Assembly (NCBI RefSeq): GCF_042434915.1
Contig: NZ_CP170198.1
Location: 62,001-126,000, forward strand
DNA length: 64,000 nucleotides
Reading direction: 5' to 3'
Source: Aquimarina sp042434915
Lineage (GTDB): Bacteria > Bacteroidota > Bacteroidia > Flavobacteriales > Flavobacteriaceae
This document shows, piece after piece, positions 25,031 through 34,133 of this stretch (position 1 is its first letter; every line of letters begins with the position of its first letter). Both the position numbers and the translations under genes were made by a program. The notes under the pieces are model-generated. The model was given only the letters and a program-made list of their open reading frames with translations, was not told the origin of the DNA and made no database searches.

Positions 25031-25945
25031 TTGAAATTAAATATTCAAAATGAGACCTCAAGATTACGCGCTGTAATCTTAGGTACTGCAATAAATAATG
25101 GGGGTATGCCAACGCTCGATGAAGCATATGACCCCAAATCGATAGAGCATATCCAAGCAGGTACATATCCAGCAGAAAAGGATATGGTGTATGAGATAGA
25201 GTGCGTTGCTAAAGTTTTAAAAAAGTATGATGTAGAGGTATTTCGACCAGAGATAATTCAAAATTATAATCAAATTTTTACGAGAGATATTGGTTTGGTA
25301 ATCGAAGATCAATTTATAAAAGCAAATATTCTTCCTGATAGAGAAAAAGAAATTGATGCTATACAACATGTTATTAATACCATAGATCCAGAAAAAGTTC
25401 ATAAGGCTTCCTTAGATACTATTCATTTTGAGGGAGGAGATATTATGGTTCATAATGATTACATTTTTGTAGGAACATATCTTGCAGATGATTATAGCGA
25501 TTGTATTGTTGCAAGGACCAATATGGAGGGTGTAGAGTATATAGCTTCCCTCTTTCCCCAAAAAAAGGTGAAAGCATTTGATTTGAACAAATCTATGACA
25601 GATCCACGGGATAATGCTTTGCATCTAGATTGTTGCTTTCAACCAGTAGGAAAAAATAAAGCTATTATTCATAAGCAAGGATTTAGAAATATTGAAGAGT
25701 ATGAGTTTTTAGTAGATCTTTTTGGATTCGATAATCTATTTCATATCGATAAAAACGAAATGTATCATATGAATTCAAATATCTTTTCTATAGCCGAAGA
25801 TGTTGTTATATCCGAGCGTAAATTTAATCGATTAAACGATTGGTTACGTAGCAATAAAATCACTGTAGAAGAGGTTCCTTATTCAGAAATAGCAAAACAA
25901 GAAGGCCTGTTAAGATGTTCAACTCTTCCTTTAATACGTGATTAA
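25031..25945 (+). CDS. Dimethylarginine dimethylaminohydrolase/amidinotransferase-family protein
   Basis: This belongs to the guanidino-group-modifying superfamily that includes DDAH, arginine deiminase and amidinotransferases, which use a Cys nucleophile on arginine-like substrates. The 304 residues show FTRDIG, HFEGGDIMV with the acidic residues, LHLDCCF with the His, and the catalytic Cys296 in RCSTLPL near the C-terminus. The start is the TTG at 25031 (MKLNIQNETSRLRAVILG), since no ATG or GTG lies between it and an upstream stop and the family needs this N-terminus. It is 8 bases from ctlX. The exact substrate is unknown. Confidence 0.85.
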   Translation: MKLNIQNETSRLRAVILGTAINNGGMPTLDEAYDPKSIEHIQAGTYPAEKDMVYEIECVAKVLKKYDVEVFRPEIIQNYNQIFTRDIGLVIEDQFIKANILPDREKEIDAIQHVINTIDPEKVHKASLDTIHFEGGDIMVHNDYIFVGTYLADDYSDCIVARTNMEGVEYIASLFPQKKVKAFDLNKSMTDPRDNALHLDCCFQPVGKNKAIIHKQGFRNIEEYEFLVDLFGFDNLFHIDKNEMYHMNSNIFSIAEDVVISERKFNRLNDWLRSNKITVEEVPYSEIAKQEGLLRCSTLPLIRD

Positions 25946-25953
25946 AAACAGTT

Positions 25954-26886
25954 ATGAGACAAGTTACAAATACTTTGTTAATGATACGGCCAGTTCAATT
26001 TAGAATGAATGAACAAACTGCTGTAAATAATTACTACCAAGAAGACCTAAATATCATTCCTGAGACTGCAAATACTAAAGCACAACGGGAGTTTGATATG
26101 TTTGTTAGTAAACTTAAAGCTGCGGGGGTACATGTAATAGTAATAAATGATGATGAGAAATTGGATACTCCAGATTCTATTTTTCCGAATAATTGGATTT
26201 CTTTTCATGAAGACGGAACCGTTGGATTGTATCCAATGTTTGCTCCAAATCGTCGTAGAGAACGTCGTCCCGAAGTATTGGATACTATAGAGTCTCTGGG
26301 CTTTAGGATAGATAATGTAATGGATTATACAAGTGCCGAAGAGCAAGATGTGTTTCTTGAAGGTACAGGCAGCCTAGTGTTAGATCGCGTGGGTCGTAAA
26401 GCATATTGTGCGTTATCGCCTCGTGCCGATGAAGAGCTTTTAATAGAGTTTTGTGAGGACTTTGAGTACACACCCGTAATATTTACTGCATACCAAACCG
26501 TAGATGGGAAGAGGTTGCCAATATACCATACCAATGTTATGATGGGTATTGCAGAAACTTTTGCATTAGTTTGCCTAGATGCTATTGACGATAAAAAAGA
26601 AAAGAAAAATGTTATCTCTTTTTTAAAAAGTGATCATAAGGAAATAATTAAGATTACCGAGGAGCAGGTAAGTAATTTTGCTGGAAATGTATTACAAGTA
26701 TTAGGAGCAAATGAGAAACGTTTGTTAATCATGTCTACATCTGCATATTCAACCTTGACAGAAACTCAACTTCTAGCCATTAAAAAGCACTGTGATATTT
26801 TACATAGCGATTTAGAGACTATCGAAACTTTAGGCGGAGGTAGTGCAAGATGTATGATGGCTGAAGTATTTCTTCCGAAGGAGTAA
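25954..26886 (+). CDS. ctlX: Citrulline-utilisation hydrolase, CtlX type
   Basis: This 310-residue protein belongs to the same guanidino-modifying fold but to the CtlX family, implicated in citrulline breakdown. It has FPNNWISFHEDG near residue 75, FLEGTGSLVLDR, YHTNVMM with the His, and catalytic Cys300 in GGGSARCMMAEVF. It lies between the DDAH-type gene and the Rrf2 regulator with gaps of 8 and 10 bases, so all three are one transcript. Together the enzymes suggest catabolism of arginine or modified arginine. Confidence 0.87.
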   Translation: MRQVTNTLLMIRPVQFRMNEQTAVNNYYQEDLNIIPETANTKAQREFDMFVSKLKAAGVHVIVINDDEKLDTPDSIFPNNWISFHEDGTVGLYPMFAPNRRRERRPEVLDTIESLGFRIDNVMDYTSAEEQDVFLEGTGSLVLDRVGRKAYCALSPRADEELLIEFCEDFEYTPVIFTAYQTVDGKRLPIYHTNVMMGIAETFALVCLDAIDDKKEKKNVISFLKSDHKEIIKITEEQVSNFAGNVLQVLGANEKRLLIMSTSAYSTLTETQLLAIKKHCDILHSDLETIETLGGGSARCMMAEVFLPKE

Positions 26887-26896
26887 ACAAATAAAA

Positions 26897-27310
26897 ATGC
26901 TTTCTAAAAAAACTAAATACGGACTCAAAGCACTTACTTATATTGCACGTAAGCAATGCAATAAGCCTGTGTTAATTTCAGAAATAGCTGAAAATGAAAA
27001 TATTTCACAAAAATTTTTAGAAAGCATTTTACTCACATTACGAAAGAATGGGCTTTTAGGTTCAAAAAAAGGTAAGGGAGGAGGGTATTACCTAATCAAA
27101 TCACCAGAAGATATTACCATGGCAAGCGTTATTAGGATTTTAGAGGGTCCCATAGCAATGGTTCCTTGTGTAAGTCTTAATTTTTACGAACGATGTGCAG
27201 ATTGTCCTGATGAAGAAGCTTGTGCTGTACATGCGTTAATGATAGAAGTACGAGACAAAACTTTAAGTGTTTTGGAAGATAAAACGATTGCAGATTATGT
27301 CAAGGGGTAA
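26897..27310 (+). CDS. Rrf2-family transcriptional regulator
   Basis: The 137-residue protein has an N-terminal winged helix (MLSKKTKYGLKALTYIAR; recognition helix around ISQKFLESILLTLRKNGLL; wing with KGKGGGYYL). Four cysteines follow (C91, C100, C103 and C109), a pattern that could bind an iron-sulfur cluster, as in IscR and NsrR. It is co-transcribed with the two guanidino enzymes and may regulate them in answer to redox, iron or nitric oxide. The Cys set and the target are inferred. Confidence 0.88.
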   Translation: MLSKKTKYGLKALTYIARKQCNKPVLISEIAENENISQKFLESILLTLRKNGLLGSKKGKGGGYYLIKSPEDITMASVIRILEGPIAMVPCVSLNFYERCADCPDEEACAVHALMIEVRDKTLSVLEDKTIADYVKG

Positions 27311-27313
27311 TAC

Positions 27314-27940
27314 CTAATCTTGTATTCGTTTGTATTGATAAGGACCTTTTATTTTTCCCCATACTTGTTTTCCTTTAGTGTCAAACCCTCTTGTCCATTC
27401 TGTAAATCGGTTGGTGCTGATTATTATTTGACTGGTAATATATGCTATACCAGATGCCTGACTTTTACATGAGCTTGGATTTGTTTTACCTACATAAATA
27501 TTAGAAGTTTGCTTTGTGTAATTAATATCACAACCGTGTCTAAGTAATAGGTGTTCCTCATCATAATTATTATCTATGTGAGTTACAATTTGCTCTGAAT
27601 TTAGTTTTTCTGAGGCTACGGGCAATTTATAAAGTTTACTTATAATGTTAGCGCTGTCTAATCTTTTGAGCTGGATAATACGACGTTGAATGATTTTTGA
27701 AGTATCATTATTTTCAACCCATTCTGCAAACATCCAGTGACCTGATTTATTTTCCCAAATTGGATGAACTTCCAAATTAATTGATCTGTAAGAAGAGTCG
27801 TTTAGTGCTTGTTCTTGAGTACTAAAACTTCCAATAAATAGTGAAGAAAATTTTTGAAGCTCTATATCGCTAGATTTTGGCGAAATGCAACTAGTGCATA
27901 CAGCCAAAAATAATACAGATAAATTAATTTTTTTACTCAT
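27314..27940 (-). CDS. CpeT/CpcT-like lipoprotein
   Basis: The 208-residue protein has an N-terminal signal with cysteines (FLAVCTSC), so it is probably a lipoprotein. The body matches the CpeT/CpcT fold: GSFSTQEQA, then EVHPIWENKSGHWMFAEW, HGCDI, YVGKTNPSSC, AYITSQIIIS and RGFDTKGKQVWGKIKGPY. In cyanobacteria this family attaches bilins to phycobiliproteins; here no such partner exists, so the job is unknown, perhaps tetrapyrrole or small-molecule binding. It converges with the Rrf2 gene, 3 bases apart. Confidence 0.8.
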   Translation of the reverse strand: MSKKINLSVLFLAVCTSCISPKSSDIELQKFSSLFIGSFSTQEQALNDSSYRSINLEVHPIWENKSGHWMFAEWVENNDTSKIIQRRIIQLKRLDSANIISKLYKLPVASEKLNSEQIVTHIDNNYDEEHLLLRHGCDINYTKQTSNIYVGKTNPSSCKSQASGIAYITSQIIISTNRFTEWTRGFDTKGKQVWGKIKGPYQYKRIQD

Positions 27941-28014
27941 AAATGGTGATAAAACAGAGTATTACGCAGAAACCGTAATTTACCGATAAAAATTATCACT
28001 TCACCGATTTTATT

Positions 28015-29442
28015 TTATGAATTATTAACAATTTTTTTTATCATGCCTCCAAAGATAAAATAATGAAAGGGAACCATAGTATACCAATATATTCGCCCCC
28101 AGATACCTTTGGGCCTAAAAGTGGCAGTTTGATAGAGTATGTTGTTTTCTTTTATTTCAAACTCCAACCACGCCTCACCAGGAACTCGCATCTCGGCAAA
28201 TAACAATAATCTTTTATTCTTTTTGTCTGCAACCAAAACTCGCCAAAAGTCCAAAGCGTCTCCAGAATGGATAATTTGTTGATGCGTTCTGCCGCGTCGT
28301 AGACCAACACCCCCAACTAGTTTGTCGACATATCCTCTCAATTTCCACATCCAATTGCCATAATACCATCCCGTATTGCCTCCGATACTCCAGATGCGTT
28401 GCAAAACTTTGTCAGGATTTTTGACTTTTAACTGTTTCTTGTCTTTTAAACACCCATGCGTTGGGACTGTAATATATTTTTGAAGATCTTCTTTGAATCT
28501 TCCGCTTATCATCGAATCCTTCCAACTGGATACAACTTGATTTTGTTCAATTTTTGTAAATGCTAGTTCTAATGCTCTTTTATAAGATATGGGCTGGATG
28601 TTAAGAATAGTTTGTAGTCTTTTATCTTTTGCGATGACTGGTATTCGCATACTATCAACCAGATTTAAGGCTAGTTTATAGGAAGTAGAGGTGACAAAAT
28701 ATAACCAATATGAAGATAGTTTTGGCGTCATTACAGGTACTGTAATAATTGTGAGATTAATTGCTCTGGACTTTGCGTAAATCTGGAGCATTTCTTTATA
28801 GGTTAAAATATCAGGGCCACTGATATCAAAAGATTGATTATAACATTTTTCATTGAGCAAGACTCCGGTCATAAATGTAAGGACATCTCTTATTGCAATT
28901 GGCTGAGTTTTTGTATTAACCCATTTTGGTGTAATCATAAGGGGTAGCTTCTCACATAAATCTCTAATAATCTCAAATGAGGAACTTCCAGAACCCACAA
29001 TAATTCCAGATCGTAAAACGGTTAGATTATAAGAGGCTTCATATAAAATTGTTTCGACATTTTTTCTTGACCAGAGATGTTTTGATAGGTTTTTTTCATT
29101 TACAATTCCACTCAAATAAATTACCTGTTTTACATAGGTTTGCTTTAAATAAATATTAAAATTACGAGCTGATATTTCCTCTTGTTTATCAAAGTCTGAT
29201 GTAGAAGAACTCATTGAATGAATTAAATAATAGGTAACATCGATAGTTTTGGGTAAACGATTGGGTATAGGATCTTCTAAAAAGTCAATTTCGACGACTT
29301 CGATGTGAGTATTGTATTCTTTGGGGAATGTAAAACGACTTTTATCCCTTACACAGCAAATTATATAATGACCTTTTTCGATTAGAGTTGATAATAATCT
29401 TCTGCCAATATATCCATTAGCACCTGTTAAAAGTATACGCAT
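28015..29442 (-). CDS. SDR-family NAD(P)-binding protein with C-terminal DUF2867-like domain
   Basis: The 475 residues start with an atypical SDR Rossmann domain (MRILLTGANGYIGRRLL, GxxGxxG at residues 7-13) and YLIHSMSSS in place of a classical catalytic loop. The C-terminal 160 residues, with GNTGWYYGNWMWKLRGYVDKLVGG and GDALDFWRV, resemble DUF2867. Such proteins are thought to act on quinones, lipids or as NADPH sensors; no substrate can be read. The gene lies 12 bases downstream of a small unknown gene on the same strand. Confidence 0.85.
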   Translation of the reverse strand: MRILLTGANGYIGRRLLSTLIEKGHYIICCVRDKSRFTFPKEYNTHIEVVEIDFLEDPIPNRLPKTIDVTYYLIHSMSSSTSDFDKQEEISARNFNIYLKQTYVKQVIYLSGIVNEKNLSKHLWSRKNVETILYEASYNLTVLRSGIIVGSGSSSFEIIRDLCEKLPLMITPKWVNTKTQPIAIRDVLTFMTGVLLNEKCYNQSFDISGPDILTYKEMLQIYAKSRAINLTIITVPVMTPKLSSYWLYFVTSTSYKLALNLVDSMRIPVIAKDKRLQTILNIQPISYKRALELAFTKIEQNQVVSSWKDSMISGRFKEDLQKYITVPTHGCLKDKKQLKVKNPDKVLQRIWSIGGNTGWYYGNWMWKLRGYVDKLVGGVGLRRGRTHQQIIHSGDALDFWRVLVADKKNKRLLLFAEMRVPGEAWLEFEIKENNILYQTATFRPKGIWGRIYWYTMVPFHYFIFGGMIKKIVNNS

Positions 29443-29454
29443 AGTGTTTTGATA

Positions 29455-29886
29455 TTATAAATCTTGGATAGATGTGGGACGCTGATCAGATTTTAAGCTA
29501 ATAATTTTTTTAATATAAGCGTGCACCTTTTTATCATGAATTCCTGCTCTAATTTTCACAAAGTAATTATCTCTATAGATAGAATATTCATCTGATTTTC
29601 CTTTGTAAATTAATAATTTGTAAAAGGGAATTACTAAAGCATAGGTCGCAAGACGTACATTAAAATTTAAAATAATACCCGCAGGTCTAAGTTCGATATT
29701 ACAGGTGTTTAAACTGTTATTGATTTGAAGTAGATTATGAATTTGGATACTTGCTTCGGTAATATGAAGTTTTGGAGAACCAATTCCTTTAAGTTTAAGA
29801 CGTTCCTTTAAGGTAAAAGGGTTCCCAACTTCTTTATTGATTATTCTTTTTACTTCAGCATCATTATAAGAGGTTGTAATCAACAT
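29455..29886 (-). CDS. Hypothetical protein upstream of the SDR gene
   Basis: I do not recognise this protein. From the ATG at 29886 it has 143 residues; a GTG at 29913 could add nine more. It is mildly basic, with a hydrophobic stretch (ATYALVIPFYKLLIY) that may be a membrane segment or a buried strand. The order and 12-base gap imply co-transcription with the SDR/DUF2867 gene. Confidence 0.7.
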   Translation of the reverse strand: MLITTSYNDAEVKRIINKEVGNPFTLKERLKLKGIGSPKLHITEASIQIHNLLQINNSLNTCNIELRPAGIILNFNVRLATYALVIPFYKLLIYKGKSDEYSIYRDNYFVKIRAGIHDKKVHAYIKKIISLKSDQRPTSIQDL

Positions 29887-29945
29887 TTTTATTACAAGAT
29901 AGGGAATTGACACTAATTCTTATAGCGATAGCATATTATTTCTTT

Positions 29946-29953
29946 TATCTTTG
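29946..29953 (+). promoter_or_regulatory. -7 element before argS
   Basis: TATCTTTG fits TAnnTTTG 67 bases before the argS ATG. No TTTG is found at the expected upstream distance, so this is a half-consensus promoter. Confidence 0.42.
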
Positions 29954-30019
29954 CTGATTAATTTTTAGATTATAATTGTCATATTAAAAGAGTAGATTAA
30001 TTAGCAAAGCGAATCATAA

Positions 30020-31798
30020 ATGACCCTTTCCCAAACATTAATAACGCACGTTAAACAAGCTGTAAAAACAATTTACAACGAAACGTTGGATACAGTAGAA
30101 TTGCAGCCAACCAGAAAAGAATTTAAAGGAGATATTACAGTTGTCGTGTTTCCAGTTTTAAAGGTTGTAAAAGGTAACCCTGTGCAAATAGGAGAGCAGA
30201 TAGGTAACTATTTAGTCGATAAACTGGCAGATGTAAATGGTTTTAATGTAATCAAAGGTTTTTTAAATATTGAGATATCGGATACATATTACCTAAATTT
30301 TTTCAACACTTATAAGGACAAGGAACGTTTTGGTTGGGTAGAGTTGCAAGAAAGTAAGCCAGCAGTTATGGTAGAGTATTCTTCTCCAAACACTAACAAA
30401 CCGCTTCATCTTGGTCATGTAAGAAATAATTTGTTGGGCTATGCCGTATCCGAGTTGTTGAAAGCTAGTGGAACTAGAGTATATAAAACTCAAATTATCA
30501 ATGATCGAGGGATTCATATATGCAAATCGATGCTTGCTTGGAAGAATTATGGGAATGATGAAACACCAGAATCAACGGGGATTAAAGGGGATAAACTCGT
30601 AGGTAATTATTACGTTAAGTTCGATCAAATTTATAAGAGTGAAGTTAAAGATTTAATTAATAAAGGATTTAGTGAAGAAGAAGCCAAACAACAGGCTCCC
30701 AGCTTGCAAGAAGCACAGCAAATGTTACTAAAATGGGAAGCTGGTGACCCAGATGTTGTGGCACTTTGGGAAATGATGAATGGATGGGTGTACGAAGGGT
30801 TTGCTGAAACGTATAAAGCATTAGGTGTTGATTTTGATAGCTATTATTATGAGAGCAATACGTATTTGCTAGGAAAAGATAATATTGATGAAGGATTAGC
30901 TAAAGGTGTATTCTTCAAAAAAGAGGATGGATCCGTTTGGTGTGATCTAACTGATGAAGGATTGGATGAAAAATTAGTATTGCGTAGTGATGGTACCGCA
31001 GTATATATGACGCAAGATATTGGTACCGCAATTCAGCGAGTTAAAGATAATCCAGATGTAGGCGGTATAATTTATACAGTGGGTAATGAACAGGATTACC
31101 ATTTTAAAGTTTTGTTCTTAATTCTGAAAAAGTTAGGATACACTTGGGCAGCTAATTTGCATCATTTAAGTTATGGAATGGTGGATCTACCAAGTGGTAA
31201 AATGAAAAGTAGAGAGGGTACTGTTGTAGATGCAGATGAGCTTATTTTTGAAATGACTCAAACTGCACAAACGATCTCTGAAGATTTAGGAAAACTGGAC
31301 GGATACTCTAACGAAGAGAAACAAAAGGTATATTCTAGTATAGGGTTGGCAGCTTTAAAATACTATATACTGAAAGTTGATCCAAAAAAACGTATTTTAT
31401 TCAATCCCGAAGAATCAGTAGATTTTCAAGGAAATACAGGACCTTTTATTCAATATACTTATGCAAGAATTCAAGCTATCCTTAGAAGAGCCGATTTTAA
31501 ATGGTCTGCTCCTGTTACTATAACTAGCCTTCAAGATAAAGAGCGTGAGTTGATCAAGCAATTAGAGCTTTATCCCGAGATTATACAGACTGCGGCCAAA
31601 GAATTAAGTCCTGCGATACTAGCGAATTATACATACGATTTGGTTAAATATTACAACTCATTTTTTCAAAATGTCTCTATTTTTGGTGCTGATAGTGAGG
31701 AGGAAACTCATTTTCGAGTACAGCTATCACAAATGGTAGGAAATGTTATAAAATCAGCTTTTTTAATACTCGGTATATCCGTGCCTGATAGAATGTAG
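30020..31798 (+). CDS. argS: Arginyl-tRNA synthetase
   Basis: ArgS charges tRNA-Arg and is a class I synthetase. The 592 residues show the N-terminal tRNA-binding domain, the HIGH motif as HLGH (130-133) in SSPNTNKPLHLGHVRNN, a KMSKS-like GKMKSREGT near residue 393, and the C-terminal anticodon-binding domain ending ILGISVPDRM. A large perfect hairpin follows the stop. Confidence 0.97.
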   Translation: MTLSQTLITHVKQAVKTIYNETLDTVELQPTRKEFKGDITVVVFPVLKVVKGNPVQIGEQIGNYLVDKLADVNGFNVIKGFLNIEISDTYYLNFFNTYKDKERFGWVELQESKPAVMVEYSSPNTNKPLHLGHVRNNLLGYAVSELLKASGTRVYKTQIINDRGIHICKSMLAWKNYGNDETPESTGIKGDKLVGNYYVKFDQIYKSEVKDLINKGFSEEEAKQQAPSLQEAQQMLLKWEAGDPDVVALWEMMNGWVYEGFAETYKALGVDFDSYYYESNTYLLGKDNIDEGLAKGVFFKKEDGSVWCDLTDEGLDEKLVLRSDGTAVYMTQDIGTAIQRVKDNPDVGGIIYTVGNEQDYHFKVLFLILKKLGYTWAANLHHLSYGMVDLPSGKMKSREGTVVDADELIFEMTQTAQTISEDLGKLDGYSNEEKQKVYSSIGLAALKYYILKVDPKKRILFNPEESVDFQGNTGPFIQYTYARIQAILRRADFKWSAPVTITSLQDKERELIKQLELYPEIIQTAAKELSPAILANYTYDLVKYYNSFFQNVSIFGADSEEETHFRVQLSQMVGNVIKSAFLILGISVPDRM

Positions 31799-31826
31799 TT
31801 AAAAACATACAAATACCTCTTGAAGT

Positions 31827-31875
31827 AATCCTACAAACCTCTTAAAATATTAGATTTTAAGAGGTTTGTAGGATT
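31827..31875. repeat. Perfect 22-bp hairpin after argS
   Basis: The arms 31827-31848 and 31854-31875 are exact reverse complements with a 5-base ATTAG loop. No T tract follows, so it is not a standard intrinsic terminator. It could protect the argS mRNA end, end transcription in another way, or be a remnant of a small mobile repeat. Confidence 0.8.
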
Positions 31876-31967
31876 ATTAGTAAAATTTAAGAATGTTCTC
31901 TTTTTAATTATTATTTCTGTAAGTAAATACTAACGCATCGTTAACACGCTTTTGGATTGGTTATCAA

Positions 31968-31975
31968 TACTTTTG
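31968..31975 (+). promoter_or_regulatory. -7 element before the SYLF gene
   Basis: TACTTTTG matches the consensus 25 bases before the ATG at 32000. A TTTG at 31951-31954 is too close (13-base spacing), so the upstream box is not clear. Confidence 0.42.
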
Positions 31976-31999
31976 AGGATATAACTAAAACAATAGAAG

Positions 32000-32542
32000 A
32001 TGAAAATTAAAAATTTTATTAGCATGGTAGTGATGACTGTTTTGGTATCAGTAGCATCCGCACAGTTTGATCAGGATAAGGCCAAAGAGTTACAAACAGA
32101 AGCAGCACAGATTAAAACAGAACTTTTGCAAAAAGATGCATCCATGGCTTCATTCTTTGATAAATCTGCGGGATATGTAATTTTTCCAACAGTTGGAAAA
32201 GGAGGTCTGGTAGTTGGAGGGGCTTACGGAAAAGGAGTAGCGTATGAGAACGGAATGTACATAGGGACAGCAGAACTTAAACAGTTAGATCTAGGTTTGC
32301 AAGCTGGTGCAAAGGCGTATACCGAGATTATTTTTTTTGAAACAGAAAAGGCATTTAATAAGTTTAAAAACAATGAGTTTGAGTTGTCCGCAGAAGTTTC
32401 TGCAGTGGCTATAACCAAAGGTGTTGCAAAGAAAGCTCGTTTTGAGAACGGAGTAGCTGTCTTTATTCATCACAAAGGAGGTTTGATGGCCGAAGCTACA
32501 ATCGGTGGTCAAAAATTGAACTTTCACCCAGAAAATATGTAA
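32000..32542 (+). CDS. SYLF (YSC84-like) lipid-binding domain protein
   Basis: The 180 residues start with a signal peptide cut near the AQ at 21-22, so the protein is periplasmic or exported. The rest is one SYLF domain: FFDKSAGYVIFPTVGKGGLVVGGAYGKG, GTAELKQLDLGLQAGAKAYTEIIFF and the late GLMAEATIGGQKL. SYLF domains bind phosphoinositides in eukaryotes; the bacterial role is not well known. The gene is alone, with a terminator at 32571-32610. Confidence 0.87.
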   Translation: MKIKNFISMVVMTVLVSVASAQFDQDKAKELQTEAAQIKTELLQKDASMASFFDKSAGYVIFPTVGKGGLVVGGAYGKGVAYENGMYIGTAELKQLDLGLQAGAKAYTEIIFFETEKAFNKFKNNEFELSAEVSAVAITKGVAKKARFENGVAVFIHHKGGLMAEATIGGQKLNFHPENM

Positions 32543-32570
32543 GAAAGATTTGATTGGTAGGTTAGATGGA

Positions 32571-32610
32571 AAGAGCCGCTTAGATCGAAAGATTTAAGTG
32601 GTTCTTTGTT
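32571..32610 (+). terminator. Terminator after the SYLF gene
   Basis: A 16-bp stem (32571-32586 with 32591-32606, three G-T pairs) is capped by a GAAA tetraloop and followed by a T-rich tail. It is a strong intrinsic terminator. Confidence 0.85.
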
Positions 32611-32714
32611 TGTAATCCTATTACTTAAAAGACGGATTTCTTTATGATAATTAGAATTGACTAGTTCTCAAATAATTCCTTTGCATGTTATTGATTTTTA
32701 TACATCAAAATCGT

Positions 32715-32722
32715 TAAATTTG
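32715..32722 (+). promoter_or_regulatory. -7 element before ffh
   Basis: TAAATTTG matches the TAnnTTTG consensus 51 bases before the ffh ATG. The expected upstream box is weak (ATTG or TTGA near 32690). Confidence 0.5.
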
Positions 32723-32772
32723 CAGCTTTGCTGCCATCAAAGTGGTAAGGTTAAATTCTATAAGTAAGATAT

Positions 32773-34101
32773 ATGTTTGATAATTTAAGTGATAAGTTAG
32801 ATAAAGCGTTACACATTCTCAAAGGGCACGGGCAGATTACTGAGGTAAATGTAGCCGAAACTCTTAAAGAGGTGCGTAGAGCATTGGTTGATGCAGATGT
32901 AAATTATAAAATAGCTAAGGATTTTACGGCAAGGGTTAGGGAGAAAGCACTAGGACAAGATGTTCTCAAAAGCCTTAAACCAGGTCAGTTAATGGTTAAG
33001 TTGGTTAAGGATGAGCTAACACAACTGATGGGAGGTGATGCTGTAGGAATAAATACATCAGGAAATCCTTCAGTTATTCTTATGACTGGATTGCAAGGAT
33101 CTGGTAAAACAACTTTCTCTGGTAAATTAGCCAACTATCTTAAAGATAAAAAGAAGAAAAATCCTTTATTAGTTGCCTGTGATGTATATCGACCTGCGGC
33201 AGTAGATCAATTGCATGTAGTAGGTAATCAAATTAATGTTGAGGTATATAGTGATAAAGGCAATACTGATCCAGTTGCTATTGCAAACGCCGGTATTGCT
33301 CATGCCAAAACCAATGGGTTTGATACGGTTATTATAGATACTGCTGGGCGATTAGCAATCGATGAAATGATGATGACAGAGATCGCAAACGTTCACAAAG
33401 CAATTAATCCTAATGAGACCTTGTTTGTTGTTGATGCAATGACAGGGCAGGATGCTGTTAATACCGCAAAAGCATTTAATGAAATTCTTAATTTTGATGG
33501 AGTAATTCTTACTAAGCTTGATGGTGATACAAGAGGTGGAGCTGCAATTTCAATTAAGTCCGTAGTAAATAAGCCTATAAAGTTTGTGGGAATGGGAGAA
33601 AAGATGGATGCACTAGATGTATTCTACCCTTCTCGTATGGCAGATAGGATCTTAGGGATGGGTGATGTGGTTTCTTTAGTAGAACGTGCCCAAGAACAGT
33701 TTGATGAAGAGGAGGCTAGAAAGCTTCAAAAGAAGATCGCTAAAAATCAATTTGGTTTTGATGATTTCTTAAAGCAAATTCAGCAAGTTAAGAAGATGGG
33801 TAATATGAAGGATCTAATGGGAATGATCCCTGGAGCTGGAAAAATGCTTAAAAATATCGATGTTGATGATTATGCTTTCAAACATATTGAAGCGATAATT
33901 CACTCTATGACTCCAGCAGAGAGAACCAAACCTCAAATTATTAATGCTAGTCGTAAAAAGCGTATAGGCAAAGGCTCGGGAACATCGGTACAACAGGTTA
34001 ATCAATTATTAAAGCAGTTTGATCAGATGAGTAAAATGATGAAGATGATGCAAGGTGGTGGCGGTAAGCGAATGATGCAGATGATGAATAAAATGCAATA
34101 A
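32773..34101 (+). CDS. ffh: Signal recognition particle protein Ffh
   Basis: Ffh is the GTPase of SRP, which binds signal sequences at the ribosome and delivers them to FtsY. The N domain covers residues 1 to about 90. The G domain has GLQGSGKTT (107-115), DVYRPAAVDQL, DTAGR and TKLDGDTRGGAA. The C-terminal M domain is Met-rich, ending in a run of MM pairs. The 442-residue length is normal. folD follows after 32 bases on the same strand. Confidence 0.97.
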   Translation: MFDNLSDKLDKALHILKGHGQITEVNVAETLKEVRRALVDADVNYKIAKDFTARVREKALGQDVLKSLKPGQLMVKLVKDELTQLMGGDAVGINTSGNPSVILMTGLQGSGKTTFSGKLANYLKDKKKKNPLLVACDVYRPAAVDQLHVVGNQINVEVYSDKGNTDPVAIANAGIAHAKTNGFDTVIIDTAGRLAIDEMMMTEIANVHKAINPNETLFVVDAMTGQDAVNTAKAFNEILNFDGVILTKLDGDTRGGAAISIKSVVNKPIKFVGMGEKMDALDVFYPSRMADRILGMGDVVSLVERAQEQFDEEEARKLQKKIAKNQFGFDDFLKQIQQVKKMGNMKDLMGMIPGAGKMLKNIDVDDYAFKHIEAIIHSMTPAERTKPQIINASRKKRIGKGSGTSVQQVNQLLKQFDQMSKMMKMMQGGGGKRMMQMMNKMQ

Positions 34102-34133
34102 TCTTATTATTTATATCACACAACACAACAAAA

